Below, in pieces: positions 45,905-56,186 of a DNA stretch of 64,000 nt. The notes below the pieces were generated by a model. It saw only the letters and a list, made by a program, of their open reading frames with translations, was not told where the DNA came from and did no database searches. The position numbers were made by a program, and so were the translations under genes. The stretch's first letter is position 1. Each line of letters opens with the position of its first letter. Origin of the DNA: Proteus alimentorum (GTDB lineage Bacteria > Pseudomonadota > Gammaproteobacteria > Enterobacterales > Enterobacteriaceae); contig NZ_NBVR01000031.1 in NCBI RefSeq assembly GCF_002607735.1, positions 434,001 through 498,000 on the forward strand, in the 5' to 3' direction.

Positions 45905-46813
45905 TCACTGTATCTTTAATGATTTTAGCCATTGTGCAAAATCTTCACCAAACTCTTCGTGCTGTATTCCGTACTCTACGAAAGCTTTCATATACCCTAA
46001 TTTATTACCACAATCGTGGCTTTTCCCTTGTAGGTGATAAGCTTCAACAGGCTCTTTTTCAATGAGCATTGCAATCGCATCAGTTAACTGAATTTCATCT
46101 CCGGCACCCGGTGCAGTTTTCGCTAATAGAGGCCAAATACTTTCAGATAATACATAACGCCCTACGATAGATAAATTCGAAGGTGCTTCTTCTTTCTTCG
46201 GTTTTTCAACAACACGAGTAATGGGTTTGCTATCACCTGGGCATAAGTTTTCGCCCATACAATCAACAATACCGTAATTAGAAACTTCATCCTCAGGAAC
46301 AGGTTCAACAAGAATTTGACTTGCGCCTGAATGTTCAAAGTGAGAAAGCATCTCTTTTAAGTTAACTTTCGTTAAATCAGCACTGTATCTATCTAAAATA
46401 ACATCAGGCAGGATAACAGCGAAAGGTTCATCACCAATTAGGGGTTTAGCACATAAAATCGCATGGCCTAATCCTTTTGCTATTCCCTGACGAGTTTGCA
46501 TAATAGTGACATGGCTTGGACAGATGCCTTGTACTTCTTCTAATAACTGGCGTTTAACTCGTTTTTCTAAAATCGCTTCTAATTCAAAACTCGTATCAAA
46601 ATGGTTTTCAATTGAATTTTTAGATGAATGTGTAACAAGTACAATTTCATTAATACCTGCTGCAATACATTCATTCACTACATATTGAATAAGAGGCTTA
46701 TCAACCACCGGCAACATCTCTTTTGGAATCGCCTTGGTTGCAGGTAGCATTCTTGTTCCTAATCCAGCAACAGGGATCACCACTTTTCTAACTTTACGCA
46801 CTGCTGATGACAT
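45905..46813 (-). CDS. galU: UTP-glucose-1-phosphate uridylyltransferase
   Basis: This 302-residue cytoplasmic enzyme makes UDP-glucose for LPS, capsule and trehalose. The nucleotide-binding N-terminus is [26 protein letters not shown] and [14 protein letters not shown] are also conserved. AGGAGAAG lies before the ATG. Together with the neighbouring epimerase it could supply UDP-GlcA/GalA through UDP-glucose dehydrogenase encoded elsewhere. Confidence 0.96.
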   Translation of the reverse strand: MSSAVRKVRKVVIPVAGLGTRMLPATKAIPKEMLPVVDKPLIQYVVNECIAAGINEIVLVTHSSKNSIENHFDTSFELEAILEKRVKRQLLEEVQGICPSHVTIMQTRQGIAKGLGHAILCAKPLIGDEPFAVILPDVILDRYSADLTKVNLKEMLSHFEHSGASQILVEPVPEDEVSNYGIVDCMGENLCPGDSKPITRVVEKPKKEEAPSNLSIVGRYVLSESIWPLLAKTAPGAGDEIQLTDAIAMLIEKEPVEAYHLQGKSHDCGNKLGYMKAFVEYGIQHEEFGEDFAQWLKSLKIQ

Positions 46814-46992
46814 TATACTTCTCCTGCAATTCGTACCGTTCTACTTTCAGATATCAATGGGTACAATTAAAAATAATCGCTAGAGTATACCAGCTAATAT
46901 CTAAGGATAAACAGAGCCCTACCCGTTAATTGAGATAGTTCTTCATTTATGTTTAATATATGCACGATATTCTATTTTTATTTAATCTAAAT

Positions 46993-48012
46993 TTAACTTT
47001 TATAGATAGGGGAAAACATTAATTTTATCTGATTTGTGTTATCCCAAATTTTACATTGCCAATTTGTTCCCTCACATTTTACTTGATTAATATATAAAAG
47101 TTGCAATGTCCCTAAGGGGACACCGCTATTTAATTCGAATTTTTTACTTTCTGTTTTTATTTCTGCTTTTAAACCTGCCGAGGCTAATAGTATATTTTTT
47201 TTCTGGGTATGATAATAACCCAGTGTAATAGGAAATTGTCCTTTTACTCCAATCTCATTAAGCATTTTATTTAGTTTATTCAACATATTATACATACTTG
47301 GCAAAGATCGTACTTTTTCTGATGACTTTAATACATCATTAAAAACAACCCGTAAGAGTAAAGCGACCAGAAGCCCATTTTCATCATCTCTCGATATATC
47401 GACACAATAGAAAATAATTTGATCTTCTGATAAAGCCGCTATATCAAATAACAATCCCATTTTAGCTATATCATTTAATTGACGATAATTAACACAATAT
47501 CCCGCAACAACCTGCTTAACCTGAGGTTGCATCTGTTTTATGAACGACTGAATATAATGGGTATCTTTTCGTAAGCTATTCCAAAGTGGTTCTAAATGTA
47601 TACCTTCTATTAATACTGATTCAAAAAAACCAGGACATAATACTTCAATGACTTTTTGTTTTAATTTATCAAGATGAGTTATTGGCTTCAGAAAAATCTC
47701 TTGTGCCCCTAAACGCAACATATCATCTATTTCAGCCATATTATCTGTACATGAAATAGCAATAACAGGAATAGCCAGTTTACGTTGTTCAAGATGACAC
47801 AAAAAAGTGGGGCCATTCATTACTGGCATACGGATATCACATAAAATAAGATCAGGAAGCAATCCCTCTTCTAGTAAAGATAATGCTTGGCTACCGTTAT
47901 CTGTTGTATAAACACAAGCCTTCTCATGTGAGAAATATTCCGTCAACATTGTGCGAAAAACGACCTCATCATCAATTATTAGGATTTTTTTACCCACTAA
48001 AGCTTTGTTCAT
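46993..48012 (-). CDS. rssB: RssB, response-regulator adaptor for RpoS proteolysis
   Basis: This 339-residue protein has an N-terminal receiver domain: acidic pair D14-D15, phospho-acceptor D59 in LILCDIRMPVMNG, lysine in LKPI. A linker and a degenerate PP2C-like C-terminal domain follow. In E. coli RssB delivers sigma-S to ClpXP. Its C-terminal half is less conserved than the receiver, as usual. GGAGTCACC precedes the ATG. The place next to galU is as in E. coli. Confidence 0.9.
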   Translation of the reverse strand: MNKALVGKKILIIDDEVVFRTMLTEYFSHEKACVYTTDNGSQALSLLEEGLLPDLILCDIRMPVMNGPTFLCHLEQRKLAIPVIAISCTDNMAEIDDMLRLGAQEIFLKPITHLDKLKQKVIEVLCPGFFESVLIEGIHLEPLWNSLRKDTHYIQSFIKQMQPQVKQVVAGYCVNYRQLNDIAKMGLLFDIAALSEDQIIFYCVDISRDDENGLLVALLLRVVFNDVLKSSEKVRSLPSMYNMLNKLNKMLNEIGVKGQFPITLGYYHTQKKNILLASAGLKAEIKTESKKFELNSGVPLGTLQLLYINQVKCEGTNWQCKIWDNTNQIKLMFSPIYKS

Positions 48013-48161
48013 TGGTGACTCCGATAACTATCGTTTCACATGCTGATTAATTAGCGCTACATTATTAGTTTAGTTCAACATTGACGTTAATTATTCCCAA
48101 TCGCTACTTTTTTCAATCAATGGGAAATCGTCATACTGATAACGTGAGTTAGGACATTATT

Positions 48162-48635
48162 TTGTCGAGTTTATGCCCCTGCAATAGCCAATTATTCTAC
48201 TCAGATTGCTGTGAGCCTTACCATTTAGGTCAAAAAAACGCCCCAACAGCAGAAACATTGATGCGTTCGCGTTATAGTGCGTTCGTTAAACATAATGCTG
48301 ATTACTTAATAAAGACGTGGCATCCCTCTTGTCGTGTTGCATCTTTACATAATGAATTAGTTTCAGGCTTTCCAAATACACAATGGCTTGGACTCAATGT
48401 TATCTCATCACAAGCGAGCACAAATAAAAATGAGGCATATGTTGAATTCTCGGCTTGCTTTATTGAAAGAAATGCCGATGATAAACAGTACTTACATGAA
48501 CGCTCTCGTTTTCTAAAAATAGATGACTGTTGGTTTTATATTGACGGAGTGAAACCGAAAGTGGGACGAAACGATCCCTGCCCCTGTGGTTCAGGACGTA
48601 AATACAAAAAATGTTGTGAAAATAACATCAAATAA
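48162..48635 (+). CDS. ychJ: YchJ, SEC-C motif protein
   Basis: This 157-residue cytoplasmic protein has zinc-binding cysteine motifs at both ends: [14 protein letters not shown] near the start and the SEC-C motif [16 protein letters not shown] at the end. The middle is NTF2-like ([20 protein letters not shown]). The start is the unusual TTG at 48162, required to keep the first cysteines and matching the E. coli N-terminus. The function is unknown. It is followed by purU. Confidence 0.9.
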   Translation: MSSLCPCNSQLFYSDCCEPYHLGQKNAPTAETLMRSRYSAFVKHNADYLIKTWHPSCRVASLHNELVSGFPNTQWLGLNVISSQASTNKNEAYVEFSACFIERNADDKQYLHERSRFLKIDDCWFYIDGVKPKVGRNDPCPCGSGRKYKKCCENNIK

Positions 48636-48673
48636 CTGCAAACACAGAAGTAAAAGAAAGGATTTATCCATAC

Positions 48674-49522
48674 ATGCAACACCAAAATACTCAAAAAAAA
48701 ATACTGCGTACTATTTGCCCTGATGCAAAAGGACTTATCGCTAAAATCACAAATATTTGCTACAAACATCAATTAAATATTGTTCAAAATAGTGAGTTTG
48801 TTGATCATCGTACAGGTCGCTTTTTTATGCGCACCGAGCTTGAAGGTATCTTTAATGATGAAACCTTTCTCGCCGATTTAGATGATGCCTTACCACAAGG
48901 CTCAAAACGTGAATTGAATACCGCAGGCCGTCGTCGCATTGTCATTATGGTGACAAAAGAAGCACACTGCTTGGGTGACTTATTAATGAAAAGTGCATTT
49001 GGTGATTTAGATGTTGAAATTGCTGCCGTCATTGGTAATCACGACACGTTAAAACATCTAGTAGAACAATTTGGTATTCCTTTCCATCTTGTGAGCCATG
49101 AAGGCTTAACCCGTGATCAACATGATGAAAAGTTAATTGCACAAATTAATCAATACAAACCTGATTATGTTGTACTCGCAAAATACATGCGTGTATTAAC
49201 ACCTGCATTTGTACAAAACTTCCCAAATCAAATTATCAATATTCACCACTCCTTCTTACCTGCCTTTATTGGTGCACGTCCTTACCATCAGGCTTATGAG
49301 CGCGGTGTTAAAATCATTGGTGCAACAGCACACTACGTCAATGATAATTTAGATGAAGGCCCAATCATCACTCAAAATGTGATTAATGTTGACCATACGT
49401 TTTCTGCTGAAGATATGATGAGAGCCGGTCGAGATGTTGAAAAGAATGTTCTTAGCCATGCTTTATATTGGGTACTTTCACAGCGTGTCTTCGTTTACGG
49501 TAACAGAACAATCATTTTATAA
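48674..49522 (+). CDS. purU: Formyltetrahydrofolate deformylase
   Basis: This 282-residue enzyme hydrolyses 10-formyl-THF to formate and THF, balancing one-carbon pools and feeding PurT. The N-terminal ACT domain (to about 85) binds regulators such as glycine and methionine. The C-terminal formyltransferase-like domain has IINIHHSFLPAF and GATAHYVNDNLDEGPII with the catalytic Asn, His and Asp. AAGGA precedes the ATG. Confidence 0.95.
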   Translation: MQHQNTQKKILRTICPDAKGLIAKITNICYKHQLNIVQNSEFVDHRTGRFFMRTELEGIFNDETFLADLDDALPQGSKRELNTAGRRRIVIMVTKEAHCLGDLLMKSAFGDLDVEIAAVIGNHDTLKHLVEQFGIPFHLVSHEGLTRDQHDEKLIAQINQYKPDYVVLAKYMRVLTPAFVQNFPNQIINIHHSFLPAFIGARPYHQAYERGVKIIGATAHYVNDNLDEGPIITQNVINVDHTFSAEDMMRAGRDVEKNVLSHALYWVLSQRVFVYGNRTIIL

Positions 49523-49566
49523 GTTTTCTATCACTAATAACGCAAACATTATGACTATCTAAATAT

Positions 49567-49603
49567 AAACCGCGATATAAAACATATCGCGGTTTATTTT
49601 TTA
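49567..49603 (+). terminator. Terminator of purU
   Basis: The 12-bp stem AAACCGCGATAT / ATATCGCGGTTT with a 5-base loop is followed by a T-rich tail. Confidence 0.88.
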
Positions 49604-49711
49604 TCTCTTATTAATAGAGATGATATTGGTTAAAATCAATACGATTGCGCGTAAAGCTTGAACGATACGCACATTTTTACAGCAATCAATCTGTTTTTAG
49701 CAAAATAGCAC

Positions 49712-49739
49712 TTTACAGTTCTCAGGTATTTGGTATTAT
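49712..49739 (+). promoter_or_regulatory. Sigma-70 promoter of the tRNA-Tyr gene
   Basis: TTTACA (-35) and TATTAT (-10) are 16 bases apart. They are followed by a GC-rich discriminator (GCGCCCGC) typical of stringently controlled stable-RNA promoters. Confidence 0.8.
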
Positions 49740-49777
49740 TGCGCCCGCTGTCACGGACAGCAAAACAATTTAATGTT

Positions 49778-49862
<85 letters not shown>

Positions 49863-49895
49863 TCTCTTCTTAGTTCTACTCTTTAAAAATTCTTT

Positions 49896-50759
49896 TTATT
49901 CCATTTTATCAATTAAATCCAAAAATCGATTCAATACACTTGAATGATACTTAGATTTATAGATATAACAGCTATACTGAATTTCAGGTTGAGTTAATGG
50001 TATAAAACATAAGTCTGCTTCATACTCACTTTTCAATGGATTTTCATCTGTGAGTAAAAGAGAGTTATGCGTTTGAATAAAACGTAAACAGCAATTAAGA
50101 TCATCCATTATTCTAACGCACACGATCTTTCCCCTCTCCCCAATTCTACGCTCTAATTTTTTTATCTTAGCTGTTTTGTATAATGCCGGATCACATAACC
50201 AAATATTTTCACTTAAAAGTCTATCAAGATTATTATTCACGCTATTCATGAGCGTTTTTTGACAACAAATACCTAAGTGTTTATTTTCTATTTTATGAAG
50301 AAGGCTAAATTTTTCACTAATAATTTTCTCAGAACTTAATATTAATGTATTACCATCATAATCGGGTATTTCTTCAAAGTTTTCTCTTGAAAATCGCATT
50401 ATATTTATGTGGGAATAATTTTTATTTGCTGCTTGATAAAACTGAGTTAAATACTGACTTTTTCCCCAATCATAATAAACATGAATGCTATTGTTTATAA
50501 TCCCCGAGATATGTTTTTTAGTTATCTCTTTTTCCTGAAGATAGAGCGATTTTAAATCATTATAAAGCTCAAGCCCTTCTTGGGTTAAACTCATGCCAAA
50601 CTTCTCTCGCTTAAATAAACGCTTTCCTAATACGGCTTCAAAGTCTTTGATAGATTTAGCGACGGGAGGCGTCGTGCGATTCATCACCCGCGCTGCTTTA
50701 CTTAATGAGCCATTTTCGACTACAGCCATAAAGGCTTCTAACTTACGAGAAAAAAACAT
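49896..50759 (-). CDS. LysR-family transcriptional regulator
   Basis: This 287-residue protein has an N-terminal winged helix-turn-helix (LEAFMAVVENGSLSKAARVMN with PPVAKSIKDFEAVLGKRLF) typical of LysR regulators. The effector-binding half is divergent and I do not recognise the ligand. It is rich in Asn and Lys. AAGGAATGG precedes the ATG. It faces the tRNA and lies opposite xthA, with no obvious target operon beside it. Confidence 0.85.
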   Translation of the reverse strand: MFFSRKLEAFMAVVENGSLSKAARVMNRTTPPVAKSIKDFEAVLGKRLFKREKFGMSLTQEGLELYNDLKSLYLQEKEITKKHISGIINNSIHVYYDWGKSQYLTQFYQAANKNYSHINIMRFSRENFEEIPDYDGNTLILSSEKIISEKFSLLHKIENKHLGICCQKTLMNSVNNNLDRLLSENIWLCDPALYKTAKIKKLERRIGERGKIVCVRIMDDLNCCLRFIQTHNSLLLTDENPLKSEYEADLCFIPLTQPEIQYSCYIYKSKYHSSVLNRFLDLIDKME

Positions 50760-51190
50760 AATTCACCATTCCTTTGCTGTGTAGAATAAAATAATTTTAT
50801 TGATTCATTTAATGTGAATAAAATAGTGATTAATTAATTTAAAAATTAATTTTATTAAAGTATTCTTTTACCTCCCTTTAATGAATACAATTTATAACTA
50901 CAATATTATTTTTATTATGTCATCATTCTTCACATATAAAGAATAATAATACTTATATTCTTCTATCAAAGATTAGTTTATGTTTCCAGTTTGTTTAATT
51001 AATATTTTTTGTTATGCAATTAATTATTTTTATTAAATCAGCACACTCTATTTAATAGCCTTTATTTTTATCTAATTTTATCTTTCTCTTGATAAGCTGT
51101 GCCATCATTTCAGTGATTTACTTACATTCATTTTATGATCCTGCTAGTATAAGGCATCCTATTATTCAATATATAAATGGTTACGGTCAC
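50760..51190. other. Intergenic region between the LysR gene and xthA
   Basis: This 431-base very AT-rich region between divergent genes shows no further gene, repeat or clear operator. Confidence 0.5.
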
Positions 51191-51997
51191 ATGAAATTTG
51201 TCTCTTTCAATATTAATGGTTTACGCGCTCGTCCTCACCAACTTGAAGCTATCATAGAAAAACATCAGCCGGATGTTATTGGGCTTCAAGAAACGAAAGT
51301 TCATGATGATATGTTTCCATTAGATACAGTGGGTTCCTTGGGTTACCATGTTTTTTATCATGGCCAAAAAGGACATTATGGGGTTGCCTTACTCACAAAA
51401 GAAAAACCTGTTGCAGTGCGTAAAGGCTTTCCTGGCGATGATGATGATGCTCAACGTCGAATGATCATGGCAGATATCGAAACACCAGCAGGTTTATTGA
51501 CAGTGATGAATGGTTATTTTCCTCAAGGTGAAAGCCGTGATCATGAAACTAAATTTCCAGCGAAAGAAAAATTCTATGCTGACCTTCAGCATTACCTAAC
51601 CACCAGCTTAAAGCCGACCTCTCCAGTACTTATTATGGGTGATTTAAATATTAGCCCTACAGATAAAGATATTGGTATTGGCGAAAATAATATGAAACGC
51701 TGGTTAAAAACAGGTAAATGCTCTTTCCTACCAGAAGAGCGGGAATGGCTGGCAACCTTGATGGGTTGGGGATTAACAGATACATTCCGCCAACAACATC
51801 CCGAAGCTGATGATAAATTCTCGTGGTTTGACTATCGCTCTAAAGGATTCGATGATAACCGAGGCTTACGTATTGACTTACTTCTAGCAAGTCGCTGCTT
51901 AGCGGATAATTGTATTTCAACAGGAATTGATTATGAGATCCGTGGAATGGAAAAACCCTCTGATCACGCCCCCGTTTGGGCTGAATTTAAAATCTAA
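51191..51997 (+). CDS. xthA: Exodeoxyribonuclease III
   Basis: This 268-residue Mg-dependent AP endonuclease and 3'-5' exonuclease acts in base-excision repair. Catalytic motifs are GLQETKV (Glu), GDLNISPTD (Asp, Asn) and the terminal SDHAPVW (Asp-His). The start at 51191 gives [18 protein letters not shown], exactly as in E. coli; the frame is open further upstream (51089) but without family similarity. Confidence 0.96.
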   Translation: MKFVSFNINGLRARPHQLEAIIEKHQPDVIGLQETKVHDDMFPLDTVGSLGYHVFYHGQKGHYGVALLTKEKPVAVRKGFPGDDDDAQRRMIMADIETPAGLLTVMNGYFPQGESRDHETKFPAKEKFYADLQHYLTTSLKPTSPVLIMGDLNISPTDKDIGIGENNMKRWLKTGKCSFLPEEREWLATLMGWGLTDTFRQQHPEADDKFSWFDYRSKGFDDNRGLRIDLLLASRCLADNCISTGIDYEIRGMEKPSDHAPVWAEFKI

Positions 51998-52020
51998 TCA
52001 GATGAAATCTTAATTCAGTA

Positions 52021-52056
52021 AAAGCACTTCCTTCAATAATAGAGGAAGTGCTTTTT
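52021..52056. terminator. Terminator of xthA, shared with topB
   Basis: The 10-bp stem AGCACTTCCT / AGGAAGTGCT is flanked by A and T runs and serves convergent genes. Confidence 0.85.
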
Positions 52057-52064
52057 ATTTGTGC

Positions 52065-54026
52065 TTAATTATCAGTCGTTGCTTCTTTACTCTGCGTTTT
52101 ATTTTTTGTCGCACTTGCTTTGTGGCTTCCTTTAGTTGCTGTTTTGCGCTTTTTATTATGCGCTGGTGCAGGAAGATTTCTGAAAGCTTGAATATTCGGA
52201 CGACGTTTCGCTTGAGTAATCAATTCTATCAAAGTGTTATTTAACGGCATCATAAAATCTTGATATTTAAATTGTTTCTCACTAATTTGCGTGAGTATCG
52301 ATTCCCAATGTGCGGTCATATCTGGTAAAGTCGCCATATCTGGCAATACATGAATTAATGCTCTACCTGCTGGTGTTGAATTAATCGCTCGCCCTTTCTT
52401 TTGCAAAAAGCCACGTTTAAATAACAGCTCAATAATTCCCGCCCTTGTCGCCTCTGTACCTAATCCATCCGTTGCTCTTAGGATTTTCTTAAGTTCTTTA
52501 TCTTGAACAAAGCGCGCAATTCCAGTCATCGCAGAAAGCAATGTTGCATCAGTAAAAGGTCTTGGAGGCTGCGTTTGCTTTTCAACAATCTCTCCCTTTT
52601 CACACAGCAACTCACCCCCCTTAGCCACTATTGGCAATGCAGAACCGTCATTTTCAGCATCTTGCTCTTTCGCACCTAATAATATTCGCCATCCTGCTTG
52701 CGCTAAAAAACGTGCTTTAGCAATAAACTTGCCATTCTCAATATCAAGTTCAATAACGCATTTACGATAAACAGCATCAGGCATAAATTGCATTAGATAT
52801 TGTCGAGCGACGAGATAATAAATATTTTTCTCATTTTCACTTAATGAGATATTACCCGTTTTTGCCGTTGGAATAATCGCATGGTGAGCATCCACTTTTT
52901 TGTCATCCCAGCAACGATTCTTTTTATCAATATCTAGAGTCTCTTGCGGTAATAGGCTTGGGTCATGTGTACTAATCGCATTAATCACAGCATGGCGGCC
53001 AGCAAAATGTTCATCGGGTAGATAACGACTGTCAGAACGCGGATAAGTGATGAGCTTATGTGTTTCATATAGACGTTGGCACGTATCTAAGACTTGTTGT
53101 GCACTTAAGCCAAAGCGTTTTGCCGCTTCAATTTGTAATGCAGAAAGTGAAAAAGGAAGTGGTGCTATTTCAGATTCTTGCTTATCTTGATAATCCGTTA
53201 CATTCGCAGGTTTGTCTTTAATTCTCTCAACAACATGCTCTGCAAGTTTACGATTTAATAATCGCCCTTCTTCATCTTGCCAAGGTTCACAATGTTCACT
53301 GGGTTGCCAAATCGCGGTAAAGCGCTCATCGGCAGGTGTTACAACATGAGCTTTAACTTCAAAGAAATCTTTAGGAACGAAGTTTTCAATTTCTTCATCA
53401 CGCCGAACCACTAAGCCTAATACCGGCGTTTGTACTCGACCTACTGATAATACACCTTGATAACCATTGCGTTGACCTAAAAGCGTATAGGCTCGAGTCA
53501 TATTAATACCATAAAGCCAGTCTGCTCTTGCTCGCGCCAAAGCAGATACACACAATGGTATAAACTCATGGTTATAACGAAGCTTATCAATAGCACGCGT
53601 CACTGCCGCTGGGTTTAAGTCATTAATTAAGCAACGACGCGCCTGTTTTCTTTGTTCTTCGCTGATATTTAAATAGTTAAGCACTTCATCGACTAAAAGC
53701 TGACCTTCACGATCGGGGTCACCCGCGTGGATCACTTCTTTTGCCTGCTTAAGTAGTGTCTTGATAGTTTCTAACTGTTTTTTTACATCAGCTCGGGGCT
53801 TGAGTTGCCATTTTTCAGGAATAATGGGCAAATCATCTAACGACCAGCGGGCGTACCGCGGGTCGTATGCATCCGGCTCAGCTTGTTCAAGCAAGTGACC
53901 AACACACCACGTCACATACTGGTTATCACCACAAAGAATAAAGCCATCGCCACGTTTATGAGGCTTTGGCAATACATCAGCAATAGCGCGAGCAAGGCTG
54001 GGTTTTTCTGCAATAAATAATCTCAT
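52065..54026 (-). CDS. topB: DNA topoisomerase III
   Basis: This 653-residue type IA topoisomerase decatenates DNA. The Toprim domain has [15 protein letters not shown] and DPDREGQ. The active-site tyrosine is in [12 protein letters not shown]. The C-terminal 40 residues are Lys/Thr-rich ([14 protein letters not shown]), a basic DNA-binding tail. It lies 4 bases after selD on the same strand, as in E. coli. Confidence 0.96.
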   Translation of the reverse strand: MRLFIAEKPSLARAIADVLPKPHKRGDGFILCGDNQYVTWCVGHLLEQAEPDAYDPRYARWSLDDLPIIPEKWQLKPRADVKKQLETIKTLLKQAKEVIHAGDPDREGQLLVDEVLNYLNISEEQRKQARRCLINDLNPAAVTRAIDKLRYNHEFIPLCVSALARARADWLYGINMTRAYTLLGQRNGYQGVLSVGRVQTPVLGLVVRRDEEIENFVPKDFFEVKAHVVTPADERFTAIWQPSEHCEPWQDEEGRLLNRKLAEHVVERIKDKPANVTDYQDKQESEIAPLPFSLSALQIEAAKRFGLSAQQVLDTCQRLYETHKLITYPRSDSRYLPDEHFAGRHAVINAISTHDPSLLPQETLDIDKKNRCWDDKKVDAHHAIIPTAKTGNISLSENEKNIYYLVARQYLMQFMPDAVYRKCVIELDIENGKFIAKARFLAQAGWRILLGAKEQDAENDGSALPIVAKGGELLCEKGEIVEKQTQPPRPFTDATLLSAMTGIARFVQDKELKKILRATDGLGTEATRAGIIELLFKRGFLQKKGRAINSTPAGRALIHVLPDMATLPDMTAHWESILTQISEKQFKYQDFMMPLNNTLIELITQAKRRPNIQAFRNLPAPAHNKKRKTATKGSHKASATKNKTQSKEATTDN

Positions 54027-54030
54027 TACG

Positions 54031-55074
54031 TTAGTTAGTCACTTCAATCAACGCTTTTCCAGCTACTGGTGCAGTTAGCTCACCAATAGAAGTTAATTCG
54101 ATATCAAAACGTGAGGCAACTTCTTTGACTTGTTCAATCGCTTCAGGCAATACAGCTAATAATAAGCCACCTGATGTTTGCGGATCACAGAGTAATTTAC
54201 GTTGCATTTCAGTGATCTCACCAATTAAATGACCATAACTTTCAAAGTTACGACCTGTACCACCCGGAACACAGCCTTGTTCAATATAAGACTCTACTTC
54301 GGGTAATCTTGGTACTTGTGAGAAGTGAATGGTGGCTTGTACACCCGAGCCATCACAGATTTCACTTAAATGTCCTAATAAACCGAACCCTGTAACGTCA
54401 GTCATCGCAGTAACACCTTCGATATCAGAAAAATCAGCACCTGCTTTATTCATTCGGCACATAATTTCTGTCGCTAAACCTTGGTGTTCTGGTTTTAGTA
54501 GACCTTTCTTCTCAGCGGTTGTTAATACACCAATACCCAAAGGTTTAGTTAAAAAAAGCTGACATCCTGCTTTAGCTTCACTGTTTTTCTTCACTTTACG
54601 CACAGGTACTACACCGGTTACAGCAAGACCAAAAATAGGTTCTGGTGCATCAATTGAGTGGCCGCCAGCCAATGAAATTCCGGCTTCTTGGCAAGCGGCT
54701 CGACCACCTTCAATCACTTCACGTGCAATTTCCGGTGCCAGTTTATTAATTGGCCAGCCTAAAATAGCAATCGCCATAATAGGTTTTCCGCCCATTGCAA
54801 AGATATCGCTGATTGCATTGGTTGCTGCGATACGCCCAAAATCATAAGGGTTATCAACGATTGGCATAAAGAAATCAGTGGTGCTGATAATACCAGTGCC
54901 ATTTCCTAAATCATAAACAGCGGCATCATCTTTAGTTTCATTACCGACAAGTAAATGAGGATCGTGAAATTTAGCTTGCTCGCTGTGTAAAATAGTTTCT
55001 AAAACTTTTGGCGAGATTTTACAACCACAACCTGCACCATGACTGTATTGTGTTAAACGAATTGCTTCAGACAT
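54031..55074 (-). CDS. selD: Selenide, water dikinase
   Basis: This 347-residue enzyme makes selenophosphate for selenocysteine and selenouridine. The active-site loop HGAGCGCK carries Cys16 (E. coli Cys17), so this is the cysteine form, not the selenoprotein form. Conserved blocks are [22 protein letters not shown] and [11 protein letters not shown]. It is the middle gene of ydjA-selD-topB; 15 bases separate it from ydjA. Confidence 0.97.
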   Translation of the reverse strand: MSEAIRLTQYSHGAGCGCKISPKVLETILHSEQAKFHDPHLLVGNETKDDAAVYDLGNGTGIISTTDFFMPIVDNPYDFGRIAATNAISDIFAMGGKPIMAIAILGWPINKLAPEIAREVIEGGRAACQEAGISLAGGHSIDAPEPIFGLAVTGVVPVRKVKKNSEAKAGCQLFLTKPLGIGVLTTAEKKGLLKPEHQGLATEIMCRMNKAGADFSDIEGVTAMTDVTGFGLLGHLSEICDGSGVQATIHFSQVPRLPEVESYIEQGCVPGGTGRNFESYGHLIGEITEMQRKLLCDPQTSGGLLLAVLPEAIEQVKEVASRFDIELTSIGELTAPVAGKALIEVTN

Positions 55075-55089
55075 GACATGCCATCCTTT

Positions 55090-55641
55090 TTAAAAATAAG
55101 TCACAAAATCAGTTAAGTCAGCAGGAGAAACCGTCATTGGCGCTTTCAGGGCTGGCGTACCTAAATAAAGGAAACCAATAATCTGATCGTGTTCACCACA
55201 GCCAAGTCCTTCTCTTACAACTGCATCATGAGTCCAAGAGCCTGAACGCCAAATTCCCCCAAATCCTTGAGCAACAGCAGCCATTTGCATTGCTTGTACG
55301 CTACAACCCGCTGCGACAACTTGCTCCCATTCAGGGACTTTAGGATGATCTTTCACTTTCGCAATAACGGTGATAATCAATGGGGCACGAAAAGGTGCAT
55401 TTTTTGCTTTTTCTTCGACTTCGGGGCCTAAATTGCCCACAACCGCGGCTTTATGCAGTAATTGGCTAAAACGTTCAATGCCTTCATTTTGCATTACAAC
55501 GAAATGCCAAGGCTTAAGTGCACCATGATCAGGGGCACGCATACCGGCTTGTAAAATAGTATTGAGCGCTTCACTATCGGGGGCTGGAGTAGTCAGTCGA
55601 GAAGCTGAACGGCGGTTCAAAAGCAGTGTTAATGCATCCAT
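55090..55641 (-). CDS. ydjA: Nitroreductase-family flavoprotein YdjA
   Basis: This 183-residue FMN-binding oxidoreductase of the minimal nitroreductase fold is like E. coli YdjA. N-terminal NRRSASRL binds FMN phosphate. [12 protein letters not shown] and [14 protein letters not shown] are conserved. The physiological substrate is unknown. AGGAGAA precedes the ATG; it is first in the ydjA-selD-topB operon. Confidence 0.93.
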   Translation of the reverse strand: MDALTLLLNRRSASRLTTPAPDSEALNTILQAGMRAPDHGALKPWHFVVMQNEGIERFSQLLHKAAVVGNLGPEVEEKAKNAPFRAPLIITVIAKVKDHPKVPEWEQVVAAGCSVQAMQMAAVAQGFGGIWRSGSWTHDAVVREGLGCGEHDQIIGFLYLGTPALKAPMTVSPADLTDFVTYF

Positions 55642-56186
55642 TTTTATTCTCCTGTCAGCATTTTATTTTAGCAAGATCCCATTCTTATGAGGATGAACAG
55701 TTCTTATCAATTCGCAGTATAACAAACTGTTATATTACCACCATCCACAGATTTAAGCGGGAATTTTTCTAAAAATCAGCTGTGTGGTTATTTAATCGTA
55801 ATTTATTGTTCATAAAATGATTAATCTTAGCTTAGTAAGTTAATTGAAGCTTATTTTGATCCCGTTTTTCTTTTTAATTCGACGATTTCCTATATTACTT
55901 TGATGCCTTTTGGGGTGAAATTATTTAGCTATTTTTACGTAAGATAAATGTTTACTTAATAACACCTTAAGCAAAAAGTTATCATTAGTCGTTTCCTAAA
56001 AATCAATGACAGACATTCAATAATAGCTATATTAGAATATTCCTTTATTGTTATTGCTATTCTCGCTATTGCTAACAACATTTTTTGTTTTAATAGTATG
56101 AGATTATGTGGATGTAACCTGCTTACCAATAATTCTAGCATGACTGTTTAGGATTAAATTTTAGCTTTACATGATGTGGAGATAAT
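55642..56186. other. Intergenic region between ydjA and sppA
   Basis: This 545-base AT-rich region between divergent genes must carry both promoters. No additional gene is convincing. Confidence 0.5.

Noticed and set aside
54031-55074. Possible selenocysteine (UGA) form of selD
   Set aside because: The active-site position is a normal cysteine codon and the frame has no internal stop.
55956-56141. 61-codon ORF between ydjA and sppA
   Set aside because: Low-complexity AT-driven reading frame without a ribosome-binding site; it overlaps the likely promoters.
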